A stretch of 64,000 nucleotides of DNA from Alphaproteobacteria bacterium (GTDB lineage Bacteria > Pseudomonadota > Alphaproteobacteria > Rhizobiales > JAJFHC01). A model generated the notes under the pieces. It did not search any database. It had not been told where the DNA came from and worked only from the letters and a program-made list of their open reading frames with translations. The stretch lies in contig JAJFHD010000054.1 of assembly GCA_021775805.1 (NCBI GenBank), positions 113,277 through 177,276 of the forward strand. The letters are read 5' to 3'. Of the stretch, positions 42,092 through 50,747 are shown one piece after another. A program made the translations under genes and the position numbers. Position 1 is the stretch's first letter, and each line of letters begins with the position of its first letter.

Positions 42092-42733
42092 ATGAGACTG
42101 GTCAGGACACTCGGGACATTCTGCGCCATTCTGGCGCTGGGCGTCACAAATGTTGCGGCCGATGAGCCCATGGGCTTTTTCGTGACCAGCGTCGGCATGG
42201 GCGACGGGGGCAACCTCGGCGGCCTTGAAGGTGCCGATTCCCATTGTACGAAGCTTGCCGAAGCGGCCGGCAGCAAAGGCCGGACGTGGCGGGCATATCT
42301 GTCGACACAGGCAGAAGGCAAGCGCGGGACTTCCGCGCGGAACAGAATCGGAAGTGGCCCCTGGTACAATGCGCGCGGCGAATTGATTGCCGTCGATCTC
42401 GATCAGCTGCACATCATGCCGAACATCTACCTGCGAACAGCCCTGGACGAGAACGGCAACCGGATCAAGGGCCGTTACGACGAACGCAACGAGCACGACA
42501 TACTAACCGGCACCCAAGCTGACGGAACGGCATATTTCCCGTGGCAGGAAGGCGACAAGACCTGCTCGAACTGGACGTCAAACGGCGAAGGTTCGGCAAC
42601 GGTCGGTCACCATGATCGTCACGGCGGCGGGAACACGTCCTGGAACGCCGCCCACAATTCGCGTGGCTGCAGTCAGGACAATTTGCGCGGAACTGGCGGC
42701 AACGGATACTTCTACTGTTTTGCCGCCGATTGA
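42092..42733 (+). CDS. Exported endostatin/lectin-like protein
   Basis: A 213-aa protein; ATG 42092 has GGAGG nine bases upstream. A signal peptide (LVRTLGTFCAILALGVTNVAA) ends near residue 22. The mature part starts PMGFFVTSVGMGDGGNLGGLEGADSHCTKL and has TWRAYLST, a Trp-rich NWTSNGEGSATVGHHDRHG region, and Cys pairs (C in DSHC, KTCSN, RGCSQ, YFYCF) fitting a C-type-lectin/endostatin-like fold found in several bacterial exported proteins. It is probably periplasmic or extracellular and may bind glycans; this is inference. It converges on the PBP-fusion gene with a bidirectional terminator between. Confidence 0.82.
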   Translation: MRLVRTLGTFCAILALGVTNVAADEPMGFFVTSVGMGDGGNLGGLEGADSHCTKLAEAAGSKGRTWRAYLSTQAEGKRGTSARNRIGSGPWYNARGELIAVDLDQLHIMPNIYLRTALDENGNRIKGRYDERNEHDILTGTQADGTAYFPWQEGDKTCSNWTSNGEGSATVGHHDRHGGGNTSWNAAHNSRGCSQDNLRGTGGNGYFYCFAAD

Positions 42734-42750
42734 ACGCCAAGAGGCGTGCC

Positions 42751-42797
42751 AAAAAAGAGTCCTCCGCAACGCAAATCGCGGAGGCTCTCGCATTTTG
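42751..42797. terminator. Bidirectional intrinsic terminator
   Basis: GAGTCCTCCGC (42757-42767) pairs with GCGGAGGCTC (42778-42787) with one bulged T. It is flanked by AAAAAA on the left (U-tract for minus-strand transcripts) and CGCATTTTG on the right. It lies between the convergent stops of the lectin-like gene and the 1457-aa gene. Confidence 0.78.
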
Positions 42798-42820
42798 TGT
42801 CAGCAAATACCGGAAACAGC

Positions 42821-45800
42821 TTACTTTAGCAGCTTCCTCGACCATTTGCCGTCAGGACCGACGACACTAAGGCTGAACAGACCGGTAACATCACCGTTCT
42901 TGTCGAAGTCGTGGACGCCGGCGGCACCCTGGTAGTTGATGTCCTTGCCTTCGGCGATCAGCTTCTTGGCTTTTGCCCATTCGCCGGGGCGGACCACTTC
43001 GCCGGTCGGACCGGCAACGGCACGAAGAGCCGCAGGGATCCTGGACCGGTCAGCAGAGCCCGCCTTCTCGATGGCAAGCGCCATCAGGAAGGTGACGTCG
43101 TAACCATGCGCCGCATAGGGTGCGTCGGGATCCCCTCCAGCCGCCTTGTAGGCGTCGGCAAAGGCCTTGTAGGATGCATCGTCCGGATCGGAAGCCGCTT
43201 GCGTGATCCAGAGCCTGTCGCGCAGGTTGTCGGCACCGATCTGTTCGATCACGGATACATCGAACATGCCGTCAGCAGCATAGAACTTGTTGAACAGGCC
43301 GTTCTCCAGACTGTTCCTGATGATCGCGATGCCGCTTGAGCCATAGTAAGCGAACAGCACCAACGCTTCCGGACCGCCCTGTGAAAGGGTCGACGTTTCA
43401 GAGCGATACGACGCCTTGTTGGGCTCGTGGGCCTGATTGGCCGTAACCGTGCCGCCGAGCTTCATGTATTCGGCTTCGAAGACTTTTGCGATCCCGGCAT
43501 TGTAGTCGTCGTTCGAATAGGTCATGGCGACCTTCTTCAAACCGGCAGCCATGACCAGACGGGCAATTTCGGCGCCCTGTCGATCGTCAGATGCCGACGC
43601 TCGAAACACCGTGTCGTTGTCTTTCAAATTAGCAAGTGACGGAGCAGTGGGGGAATCTGCAAGAACAGCCACTCCTGCCGGTATTGTTACCGAGGTCACC
43701 ATGCCATTGGTAGCGCCGGAACAGTTCGGCCCGATGATGGCCACCACCTTTTCAACGTTTACCAGTGTGTTGCCAGCATCGACGGCAGCCCTGGGATCGC
43801 AGGCGGAATCACCGACAACCAGCTTCATCAAACCGCCATTGAAAAGCCCGCCATTGGCGTTTACATGGTCAGCGGCCACTTGCCGGGCCTTTAATATCTC
43901 AACAGCCAATTCCGCGATGGGACCGGTAATACCGCCGACCGAGCCGACCTTGACGTCAAAATCTGCGACAATGTCTTCATTCTTAGCCGGGTTCCAGAGC
44001 GCAACATCTGTTGGCTCGGTAATACTGGAGATATCCCACAACTGAATCGTGCTGTCGTTTCCCGCCGTCAGCAAACGTTGATTGTCTGCAGAAAGTGCCA
44101 TCGCCGTAACTGCAGCGGAATGACCGCGCAACACCGCAACCTCATCAGCAACAGCCGGGTTCCAAATACGCACGGTCTCGTCGTCGGAACTCGACAGGAC
44201 AAACCGTGAGGCACGGTCCAAAAGTACGGACCGCACGTTTCCAGCATGACCACGCAGGGCTCTCATCACTTTTGTCTTCGACCCGTAAATTGCACCTTCC
44301 GTGACTCTCGCCAACCCCCCAACCGATCCGTGCGAGACCACGTGACGTGCTGATTCACTGAAAGTCACGGGATACCTGCCATGCCACAGACTGGGTGCGG
44401 TCAGCGGTTGCGGCGCGTGATCACCCGGCGGATTTACAATTTGCATACTGGGAGCACTCAGGTTCAGAGCTACTAGTGTGCCGTCGCCGTAGCGAGCGAG
44501 AACGCTCGACTTGTTGATATGCCAGAACCCGGCCAGTTCCGAACTTTCGAAGCCCGCCAGGAATGTTGGGTCGATCGTAAGGGTATTGCGGGTGCCACGT
44601 TTCAAGTCGAATGTTGTCAGGGCGGTCCGCATCATTACGGAGAGGACTTCGGCCTCATCATCGATTGCCATTCCGAGAACACCGTCTGGAATGCCCGAAA
44701 GGACAACTTCCCGACTGACACCGGAGACAATGTTCGCGACGATAATTTTCCCCTTTGCAAACAGGGCGACATGCGTGCGTTTTCCATTCACCGCATAGAA
44801 TTCGGCGCTTGGCAGCGGCACCAAGCTGTCCTGTCCCTGAGTATTGACACCGTTGAACAGGGCGTTGTCCCCGTTTCTCAGTTTGACGAACAACCGATTG
44901 CCGTCGGCCAGGAACGTCGCGGACCGGACAGATCGCTGCACAGCGGATGTCATTTCAATACGATCACCGTCTGTCGCTCCGAAAAACAGATCGCCATTTT
45001 CGGCAACTGCTACAAACAGGTTCCCTGTCGGGCTGAAGTCTATGGATGCAATCGGCGCGTCGGCCGCCGCGCCCGACACCGGCTTGACGACAAGGACATC
45101 CCGCAAAGGACCTTCGACCAGAGTCAGTCCGATCCAGGCAACAGCCGCGACCGCGGCACTTGTTGTCCCGGCAACCGCAGCGCCTGCATTGAATGCGTCC
45201 CAACCCTTCCAGGGCAGTAGTTTGTTCAGTATTCTGGGCAGGTCGAGATCGAGCGGTCCTACCCTGCCCCCGAGAACGAACTTGATGAAAATGTGATCGT
45301 GCAGTCCACCAGCATGGTTCGGCTTGTCGAAATTGAAGAAGTCGGACAGAATCCGCTTCAGCCCTCTTCTCGGACTTCGGGCAACCTCAATTTCCACGGC
45401 TTCGGCAGGCGCGAATATTGCGCTGTACAAAAGATCCCTCAATGCCGTCCGCACAAGTCTTGAATGGGATTTGGATGTGCCGTGCAGCAAATGCAACCGG
45501 ATGTCGTCCGGCATCTTTCCGGTACGAAACCATGGCAGACGTGAGAGTGCCATGAGTCTCGTTTCCCGCTCACCAGGTCCCTCTTCCAGGTGAAGGCTCT
45601 GATCCAGGTGAAGTGTGATGTTCCACAAAGGTCTGGGAAACACGGCACAGGCAGAGAGCAGATCGTAGCCGCGTGGCCCAAGATACGATTTGAGCTGTCC
45701 GGAAAGTTCATTCAGCAGGCGCTCGCCCCGCGGTGTTCTGTCGAGCCACATGTCTTCGTCGTGCCGGAGCAATGCTGGAAACACGCTGTCCAGTGGCACG

Positions 45801-47194
45801 GTTGGTCTCAGATAGGGCGCATCGAAACTACCTGCGACCGCACCTGACTCTTCAAGCGCTTCGGCCAACGAAATCAGGCCACGTTCATCCAGAGGTATGA
45901 CACCAAAGCCGGCCTGATACAGGGTTGTCTGGTTGTGGCCCCAAAGATCTCCAGGCTGAGATACAAGAAACGCCCGCTCCTGCCAGGCACTGAAGGCACT
46001 GGTCCAGTTCCTGAGCGTCCCCTTGAACGGATCGACCAACGCGGAACCGTCGGAAGCAATCAGAAGACGCTGCGCGCCGTGCTTGGCGGCCAGATCTTCC
46101 AGCCGGATTGTGTCGAGTCTGCCCTTCTCCGAGAAGCAGATCTGGGGATCGCCATCGAAGAAGTAGATTTCCACATGCAGGTCTTCATCTCTCGCTCTGC
46201 GCACAAACTCATCGACCAGCGCTGCCTGATGATCATCGAGGGCGCTACGATCGGCGAGTAACAGATATTCAGGGCTGGTCTGCCGAGCCTTGTAGACCGG
46301 AGAAAACAGTCCCGCGCGGCGTGTAGTGGACCTCAGCGTTGCTTTTACATCCAGATTGCGCGTCGGCTGCCGGTGATGACGCCGGAGCATCTGCAAGGCG
46401 TGGACATAGTCACGCGTGCTGAAAAGAATGTTCTTCGGCCTTCGAATTCTGAGATTTGAAAGTTCCGGAGGATCGCGCTCCGAACGTCGTTGCATCCAGG
46501 CCTGACGCCTGGACCAGCGCCACAGCAGCCAAACCAGAAATACAACTATTGGCGTTGCCGCAACCGCATTGCGGATGGCCAGATAGTAAGTCGAGTAACT
46601 GTCCCACCAACCTGGCGGATCAGCGGCGGTAGTTTCCAGCACCTCTGGTTTCGGCATAGCGCGTCCGGCCTGCGGCGTCGGTGCGGTTTGTGGTGCCGGT
46701 TCCGCGTCCTTCGATTGCTGGTCTGACGGGGGCTTTTTTGCCGGCAAATCAACTGGCGCTTCGGACTTGCCAGGAGTGTCGGAATTGTCGCCGACGAAGG
46801 ACTCGTAGACTATTGTCCCGACAAATACGGCGGTGACAAAAAACAGCGCCAACAAGATATACGGAAAGACCCGCGTGCTTTTTTTTACGGCTTCATCGCT
46901 TGCATCGAGTTCATCGTCCGCAGTAGCGGTTTCAGCACCGCGGGGATCGAAATTGCGCCGCCAATCATCATAAATGCTGTAGAAGGCCACCTGTTCCGCG
47001 GACGACTTGCAAAAGATCGCTCCCAGCGCAGTCTTGAGATTCTCGGGCTCGAATGTGCCGCTGGACCCGGAGTGGAGCAGGACGGTCGAAGCGGCAATTG
47101 TCTGGTCAGGGCCAATGAAGATTCCCTGCCGCGTTGTCTCACGGATCAGACTGTGCAGATCTGAAAATGTCAGCGTTGTGGCGGGTTCGGTCAT
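42821..47194 (-). CDS. Membrane fusion protein: CoxE-N-like/VWA-like/WD40/periplasmic binding protein
   Basis: A 1457-aa protein. 1-85: helical domain similar to the CoxE N-terminus (QGIFIGPDQTI, AIFCKSSAEQVAFYSIYDDW). Membrane helices at about 110-132, 207-226 and 670-694; basic residues after helix 2 and before helices 1 and 3 predict the N-terminus and 228-668 inside, 695-1457 outside. 308-440: VWA-like domain with degenerate metal site (LLADRSALDDHQ). 710-1056: beta-propeller, with two clear WD units at 984-1012 and 1023-1055. 1078-1450: complete LivK-type binding protein (VGSVGGITGPIA, VVAIIGPNCSGA). Third gene of an operon after MoxR and TIR genes. Likely ligand sensor and VWA partner of the MoxR ATPase; function inferred. 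Confidence 0.9.
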   Translation of the reverse strand: MTEPATTLTFSDLHSLIRETTRQGIFIGPDQTIAASTVLLHSGSSGTFEPENLKTALGAIFCKSSAEQVAFYSIYDDWRRNFDPRGAETATADDELDASDEAVKKSTRVFPYILLALFFVTAVFVGTIVYESFVGDNSDTPGKSEAPVDLPAKKPPSDQQSKDAEPAPQTAPTPQAGRAMPKPEVLETTAADPPGWWDSYSTYYLAIRNAVAATPIVVFLVWLLWRWSRRQAWMQRRSERDPPELSNLRIRRPKNILFSTRDYVHALQMLRRHHRQPTRNLDVKATLRSTTRRAGLFSPVYKARQTSPEYLLLADRSALDDHQAALVDEFVRRARDEDLHVEIYFFDGDPQICFSEKGRLDTIRLEDLAAKHGAQRLLIASDGSALVDPFKGTLRNWTSAFSAWQERAFLVSQPGDLWGHNQTTLYQAGFGVIPLDERGLISLAEALEESGAVAGSFDAPYLRPTVPLDSVFPALLRHDEDMWLDRTPRGERLLNELSGQLKSYLGPRGYDLLSACAVFPRPLWNITLHLDQSLHLEEGPGERETRLMALSRLPWFRTGKMPDDIRLHLLHGTSKSHSRLVRTALRDLLYSAIFAPAEAVEIEVARSPRRGLKRILSDFFNFDKPNHAGGLHDHIFIKFVLGGRVGPLDLDLPRILNKLLPWKGWDAFNAGAAVAGTTSAAVAAVAWIGLTLVEGPLRDVLVVKPVSGAAADAPIASIDFSPTGNLFVAVAENGDLFFGATDGDRIEMTSAVQRSVRSATFLADGNRLFVKLRNGDNALFNGVNTQGQDSLVPLPSAEFYAVNGKRTHVALFAKGKIIVANIVSGVSREVVLSGIPDGVLGMAIDDEAEVLSVMMRTALTTFDLKRGTRNTLTIDPTFLAGFESSELAGFWHINKSSVLARYGDGTLVALNLSAPSMQIVNPPGDHAPQPLTAPSLWHGRYPVTFSESARHVVSHGSVGGLARVTEGAIYGSKTKVMRALRGHAGNVRSVLLDRASRFVLSSSDDETVRIWNPAVADEVAVLRGHSAAVTAMALSADNQRLLTAGNDSTIQLWDISSITEPTDVALWNPAKNEDIVADFDVKVGSVGGITGPIAELAVEILKARQVAADHVNANGGLFNGGLMKLVVGDSACDPRAAVDAGNTLVNVEKVVAIIGPNCSGATNGMVTSVTIPAGVAVLADSPTAPSLANLKDNDTVFRASASDDRQGAEIARLVMAAGLKKVAMTYSNDDYNAGIAKVFEAEYMKLGGTVTANQAHEPNKASYRSETSTLSQGGPEALVLFAYYGSSGIAIIRNSLENGLFNKFYAADGMFDVSVIEQIGADNLRDRLWITQAASDPDDASYKAFADAYKAAGGDPDAPYAAHGYDVTFLMALAIEKAGSADRSRIPAALRAVAGPTGEVVRPGEWAKAKKLIAEGKDINYQGAAGVHDFDKNGDVTGLFSLSVVGPDGKWSRKLLK

Positions 47195-47219
47195 GGCCTG
47201 TCTAAGGAGATCCGATTTC

Positions 47220-48248
47220 CTAGCGCGGTGCAGAACGCCACTGCTCGATCAGAATCCTTGCCAGGTCTTGATCGGCTTTCGTTTTGAACAAAGTTACCGC
47301 GCTCGCCCCCACGAGAGCATCGTCATTCCTGATCGAACTGTTGGGGTCGCCGCCGCGGTCGACCATCGATTGAACCCAGTTCAAGAGCTCAGCGGTTGCT
47401 GGCGGTTTGCGCAGCGCATGCCGCGGCTCACGGATCATCCAGAAGAAACTTATGGCATCATCGAGTAATGGACTGTCCGGCTTCAGATCGTCGCGCAGTC
47501 GACTTGCCACAATTTGCCTGAGCCTTTCGTCACTGGGGAACGGCACGTCGTAGTAGATGCACCGCCTGAGAAAGGCATCGGGCAACGCCTTTTCGGAATT
47601 GCTCGTCATGATCACGATTGGCTGCATGTCGGCTGCCGCGCTGATCGGTGCATTGCCGAGTTCAGGGACCCGGAAGTACATCGACTCAATCTCGTTCAGA
47701 ACATCGTTGGGAACGTCCCTTGGGGCTTTGTCCATTTCGTCGATCAAGACAACTGAGCGATGGCGCCCGCCAGGATGAACGAATTCGGCAGGAAGGATGT
47801 CCTGTACATCGGCTCTATCATTGGCCAGCAGGATCGCCTGCCCTAACGCGTTGTACTGGATGAAATGCGCCGGCGATGCATCGTTTTCACGGGCATGAAA
47901 ACGGCCCAGATGATCATAGGCGTAAAACAGGTCCCGGGCTTCTGTAGATGATTTTGTCTCAAACTTCAGCGGCACACCAAATCCCAACTCGTCGGCAAGA
48001 TTGTAGGCAAACTGGGTTTTACCGGTGCCTGGCTCGCCTGTCAGAAGAAGTGGTTGCGACAAAAGCAGGGCGACATTTGCCGCCTGAACAAGACCCTCGT
48101 CAGGAATGTAACCTTGAGGATCTGTAAGCGTCTCACGGCTGATGGAGGGAATTGACGGCCTGTTTTCAACAGACTTGTTGCGAATGTCTCCCGTATAAAT
48201 CGGTATCGACTTGTCTGTGTGGGCTTCGTTGTCTGTGGATACGGCCAT
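47220..48248 (-). CDS. MoxR-family AAA+ ATPase
   Basis: A 342-aa AAA+ protein with a GGGGGA ribosome binding site. Walker A is LLLTGEPGTGKTQFAYNLA, Walker B SVVLIDEMDKAPRDVPND, sensor 1 VIMTSNSEKALPD, and LRRCIYYDVPFPSD holds the arginine finger. About 50 polar N-terminal residues precede the ATPase core. MoxR ATPases act as hexameric remodelling machines with VWA-domain partners; the partner here is the VWA-like part of the 1457-aa protein, 25 bp downstream. The TIR gene ends 15 bp upstream. The sequence differs clearly from CoxD in this window, so it is a separate MoxR subfamily. Confidence 0.93.
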   Translation of the reverse strand: MAVSTDNEAHTDKSIPIYTGDIRNKSVENRPSIPSISRETLTDPQGYIPDEGLVQAANVALLLSQPLLLTGEPGTGKTQFAYNLADELGFGVPLKFETKSSTEARDLFYAYDHLGRFHARENDASPAHFIQYNALGQAILLANDRADVQDILPAEFVHPGGRHRSVVLIDEMDKAPRDVPNDVLNEIESMYFRVPELGNAPISAAADMQPIVIMTSNSEKALPDAFLRRCIYYDVPFPSDERLRQIVASRLRDDLKPDSPLLDDAISFFWMIREPRHALRKPPATAELLNWVQSMVDRGGDPNSSIRNDDALVGASAVTLFKTKADQDLARILIEQWRSAPR

Positions 48249-48263
48249 ACTAATTCCCCCGAC

Positions 48264-49544
48264 TCATTTGTTAGCACCATGAAGCGCACCCCTGAGATCG
48301 CCAATGATCGACTCGTATGGTTTTTCCGAAGTGTCCTCGAATGGTCTTGTTGCTTCCTGCTTCAGTGCTTCCGTATTGATAGTTGCGTAGACGCTGGGCG
48401 CTGTAACGGTTGCCCAGCGTTCGACATCTACTTTGGTCACAGGTTGGAGCTCGGGCAGGCAGACCACGCCTAGGGAGGCCTTCCCTTCAACGCTCCCGTT
48501 TGACCGAAGTCCGGATATGAATGCGTCGAGGGTGGAAGGTTTTGATCGTGAAAACATTCTGAACAACCCGGCTTTGGGCTGGCGAAGTTTCACCTGAAAG
48601 AACAGGGTGACGAGACAGCCGGTTGGCACATCAATCCGTGCAAAACACTCAAGCAGCCCGGCAAAAACCCGATTTGCCTGTTCATCCCAATCTTCCGCCT
48701 GGATATTGACACAGATGGTCGGCGATTTCCTGTAGGCCATGAGGAATGGCTCGAACTGGTTCTTGAAATGCGCCTGAATGTCATCGATCTTGCCGGTGTA
48801 CATCAAACTGAATTCACACAGGATATCGCGTAGAATGCTGTCAAAACGGGTTGTTTCGTCAAGCGAGGTCGCGGGCCAGTTTACCGATTTTCGCGTGTCC
48901 GAAAAACTGTCGTCCGGGCGTTGAACATGTCTTGGCAGCGTGTAGTTCACGTACCGTTCTGCAATACTCTTATGCAGCTCGTTGTCCAGACCATACGTCA
49001 GATAGACGACGACGCGATCCTGGGTGCCGGATGCCGGGTCCGGAATAGTCTGACGGATCTGCACACGCTGGGCGTCACGGTTCACCATGTATGCGAGAAA
49101 CGATGGCGGGTGCGGATCGGAATCCATTGTCGAATCCGTGCTGTATCCGCGATAGCCGAGGCGGCTGACTGCTGCACTCACTTCCGCGGCCAGATTGCCT
49201 TCGGCCCGCAATATCGTTACGGCACGCAGGTACTGCGGGATATCCTCCATTGGTGTTGGGACCACCTCCACCGGAAGCACTTTGTTTTCCGGTGCTTCCC
49301 ATTTCTGACGAGCCATCCCAAGTTCACTTAGGGCGTAGCTGCGCGGTGAAACTGAATCAGGGCTTATCAGGAATACAAAAAGGTCCGCCTGCCTGATTGA
49401 AGCATGTATTCGCTGGTCGTAGCCTTGGCCCGGTTTGAGGCGTTCTCGATCAAAGAAGACGTCGTGCCGATAGCCCTGCAGCGACAGCACGATCGCTTCT
49501 GCTTCGTCGGACTGCCGATGGGAATAGGAAACGAAGATCTTCAT
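48264..49544 (-). CDS. TIR-domain protein with iSTAND-like C-terminal region
   Basis: A 426-aa protein from ATG 49544 (MKIFVSYSHRQSDEAEAIV); longer starts up to 49649 lack family character. Residues 1-125 are a bacterial TIR domain: FVSYSH strand, YRHDVFFDRERLKPG, FVFLISPDSVSPRSYALSELGMA. Glu74 stands in the usual TIR NADase catalytic position. From about 165, FLAYMVNRDAQRVQIRQTI and VVVYLTYGLDNELHKSIAERYV resemble the inactive STAND (iSTAND) domain reported in conflict systems. No membrane segment. First gene of the three-gene operon; most likely its effector or signal module, cleaving NAD or making a nucleotide signal. The iSTAND assignment is by eye. Confidence 0.87.
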   Translation of the reverse strand: MKIFVSYSHRQSDEAEAIVLSLQGYRHDVFFDRERLKPGQGYDQRIHASIRQADLFVFLISPDSVSPRSYALSELGMARQKWEAPENKVLPVEVVPTPMEDIPQYLRAVTILRAEGNLAAEVSAAVSRLGYRGYSTDSTMDSDPHPPSFLAYMVNRDAQRVQIRQTIPDPASGTQDRVVVYLTYGLDNELHKSIAERYVNYTLPRHVQRPDDSFSDTRKSVNWPATSLDETTRFDSILRDILCEFSLMYTGKIDDIQAHFKNQFEPFLMAYRKSPTICVNIQAEDWDEQANRVFAGLLECFARIDVPTGCLVTLFFQVKLRQPKAGLFRMFSRSKPSTLDAFISGLRSNGSVEGKASLGVVCLPELQPVTKVDVERWATVTAPSVYATINTEALKQEATRPFEDTSEKPYESIIGDLRGALHGANK

Positions 49545-49859
49545 GTGCGCTTGATATTGAGATGTCCGGTCACACCCATTGAAATGAAAGCTGGCCACGT
49601 CGAAACAAACAGCCCACTTAAACGAACTCGGGCGGCAACGTCCCATCATGGCTCGATTAAGTTAAGATGACAACTCCTTGAAAATCCAAACGACGACGGG
49701 CACGGGCAGCCACGACTGTTGAGGGCGTCATTGACATCAAGCTCTTGCTGACCAGCCACCAAGCGACTCCGTGGCATATCACGGCAAAGTGCACATATTT
49801 GCAGCTCACCGGTCTGATAGAGTTCCGGCTGGGTTCAAACCGGCATGGTGGAATTTACG
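49545..49859. other. Divergent intergenic region, no gene seen
   Basis: This 315-bp region lies between the TIR gene start and the dienelactone-hydrolase-like gene start. It must hold promoters for both. I see a short palindrome, CCGTG and CACGG around GCATAT near 49770-49785, but no convincing -35/-10 pair, small gene or RNA. Confidence 0.5.
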
Positions 49860-50747
49860 ATGACACGAATGAAGGCGAGCGATTTCGATCAGAGGCTTCT
49901 CGAAATCTACGATGGTTACGCGCATGGGCTGATAACCAAACGGGACTTTCTCGAACAAGCCTCGAAATACGCGATCGGCGGCGCGACAGCGGCAGGCTTG
50001 CTCAAGGCCCTGTCGCCGGACTACGCGCTGGCGGCACAAGTGTCGGAAAACGATCCCGCCATCCGGTCGGAGGCGCTGACATTTGCATCTCCAGATGGTC
50101 ACGGCAGCATTTCGGGCTTGCTTGTTCGCCCCGCTTCAGCGGGTACCGCAATGCCGGTGGTTCTTGTGATTCACGAAAACCGCGGCTTGAATCCCTATAT
50201 CGAAGATGTGGCGAGGCGTCTGGGAAAAGCCGGCTACATGGCGTTGGCGCCGGACGGTCTATCGCCGCTCGGCGGCTACCCCGGCACCGACGAGGAAGGC
50301 AAAAAAATGCAGCGATCCATGGACCCCACCAAACTGTTGCAGGACTTCTTCGCGGGCTTCGAGCATTTGCTCAAACGAAAAGATTCAACCGGCAAGGCCG
50401 GGGCGGTCGGCTTCTGTTATGGGGGTGGCGTGTGCAATGCCCTGGCTGTCGCCTACCCAGAGCTCGCAGCCTCCGTGCCGTTCTACGGCCGGCAGGCCGA
50501 TGCCGACGACGTGCCGCGCATCAAGGCACCCCTGCTTCTCCATTATGCCGGGCTCGACAACCGCATCAACCAGGGTTGGCCGGCATACGAGGACGCTCTC
50601 AAGAAACACGGCAAGGAATTCGCGGCTCACTTCTATCCCGGTGTAAATCATGGATTTCACAACGACACGACGCCCAGATACGATCAGGCTGCCGCGGAAC
50701 TTGCATGGCAAAGAACGCTCGCTTTTTTCAAAGCAAAACTCAGTTAG
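49860..50747 (+). CDS. Dienelactone hydrolase family protein
   Basis: A 295-aa protein from ATG 49860, with GGTGGA upstream. The N-terminal segment of about 65 residues (LITKRDFLEQASKYAIGGATAAGLLKAL) is helical and hydrophobic, resembling the leader-like helix of YghX-type relatives, without a clear twin-arginine pair. The hydrolase domain has MPVVLVIHENRGLNPYIEDVA, the Cys nucleophile elbow in GAVGFCYGGGVCNAL, and the late His in YPGVNHGFHNDT, the Cys-Asp-His dienelactone hydrolase set. Substrate unknown. It converges on the dehydrogenase gene with a 4-base overlap. Confidence 0.88.
   Translation: MTRMKASDFDQRLLEIYDGYAHGLITKRDFLEQASKYAIGGATAAGLLKALSPDYALAAQVSENDPAIRSEALTFASPDGHGSISGLLVRPASAGTAMPVVLVIHENRGLNPYIEDVARRLGKAGYMALAPDGLSPLGGYPGTDEEGKKMQRSMDPTKLLQDFFAGFEHLLKRKDSTGKAGAVGFCYGGGVCNALAVAYPELAASVPFYGRQADADDVPRIKAPLLLHYAGLDNRINQGWPAYEDALKKHGKEFAAHFYPGVNHGFHNDTTPRYDQAAAELAWQRTLAFFKAKLS

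Noticed and set aside
42821..49649. Mobile genomic island carrying the TIR/MoxR operon
   Set aside because: No integrase, transposase, tRNA or direct repeats were found at the borders; origin by transfer remains possible but unsupported.
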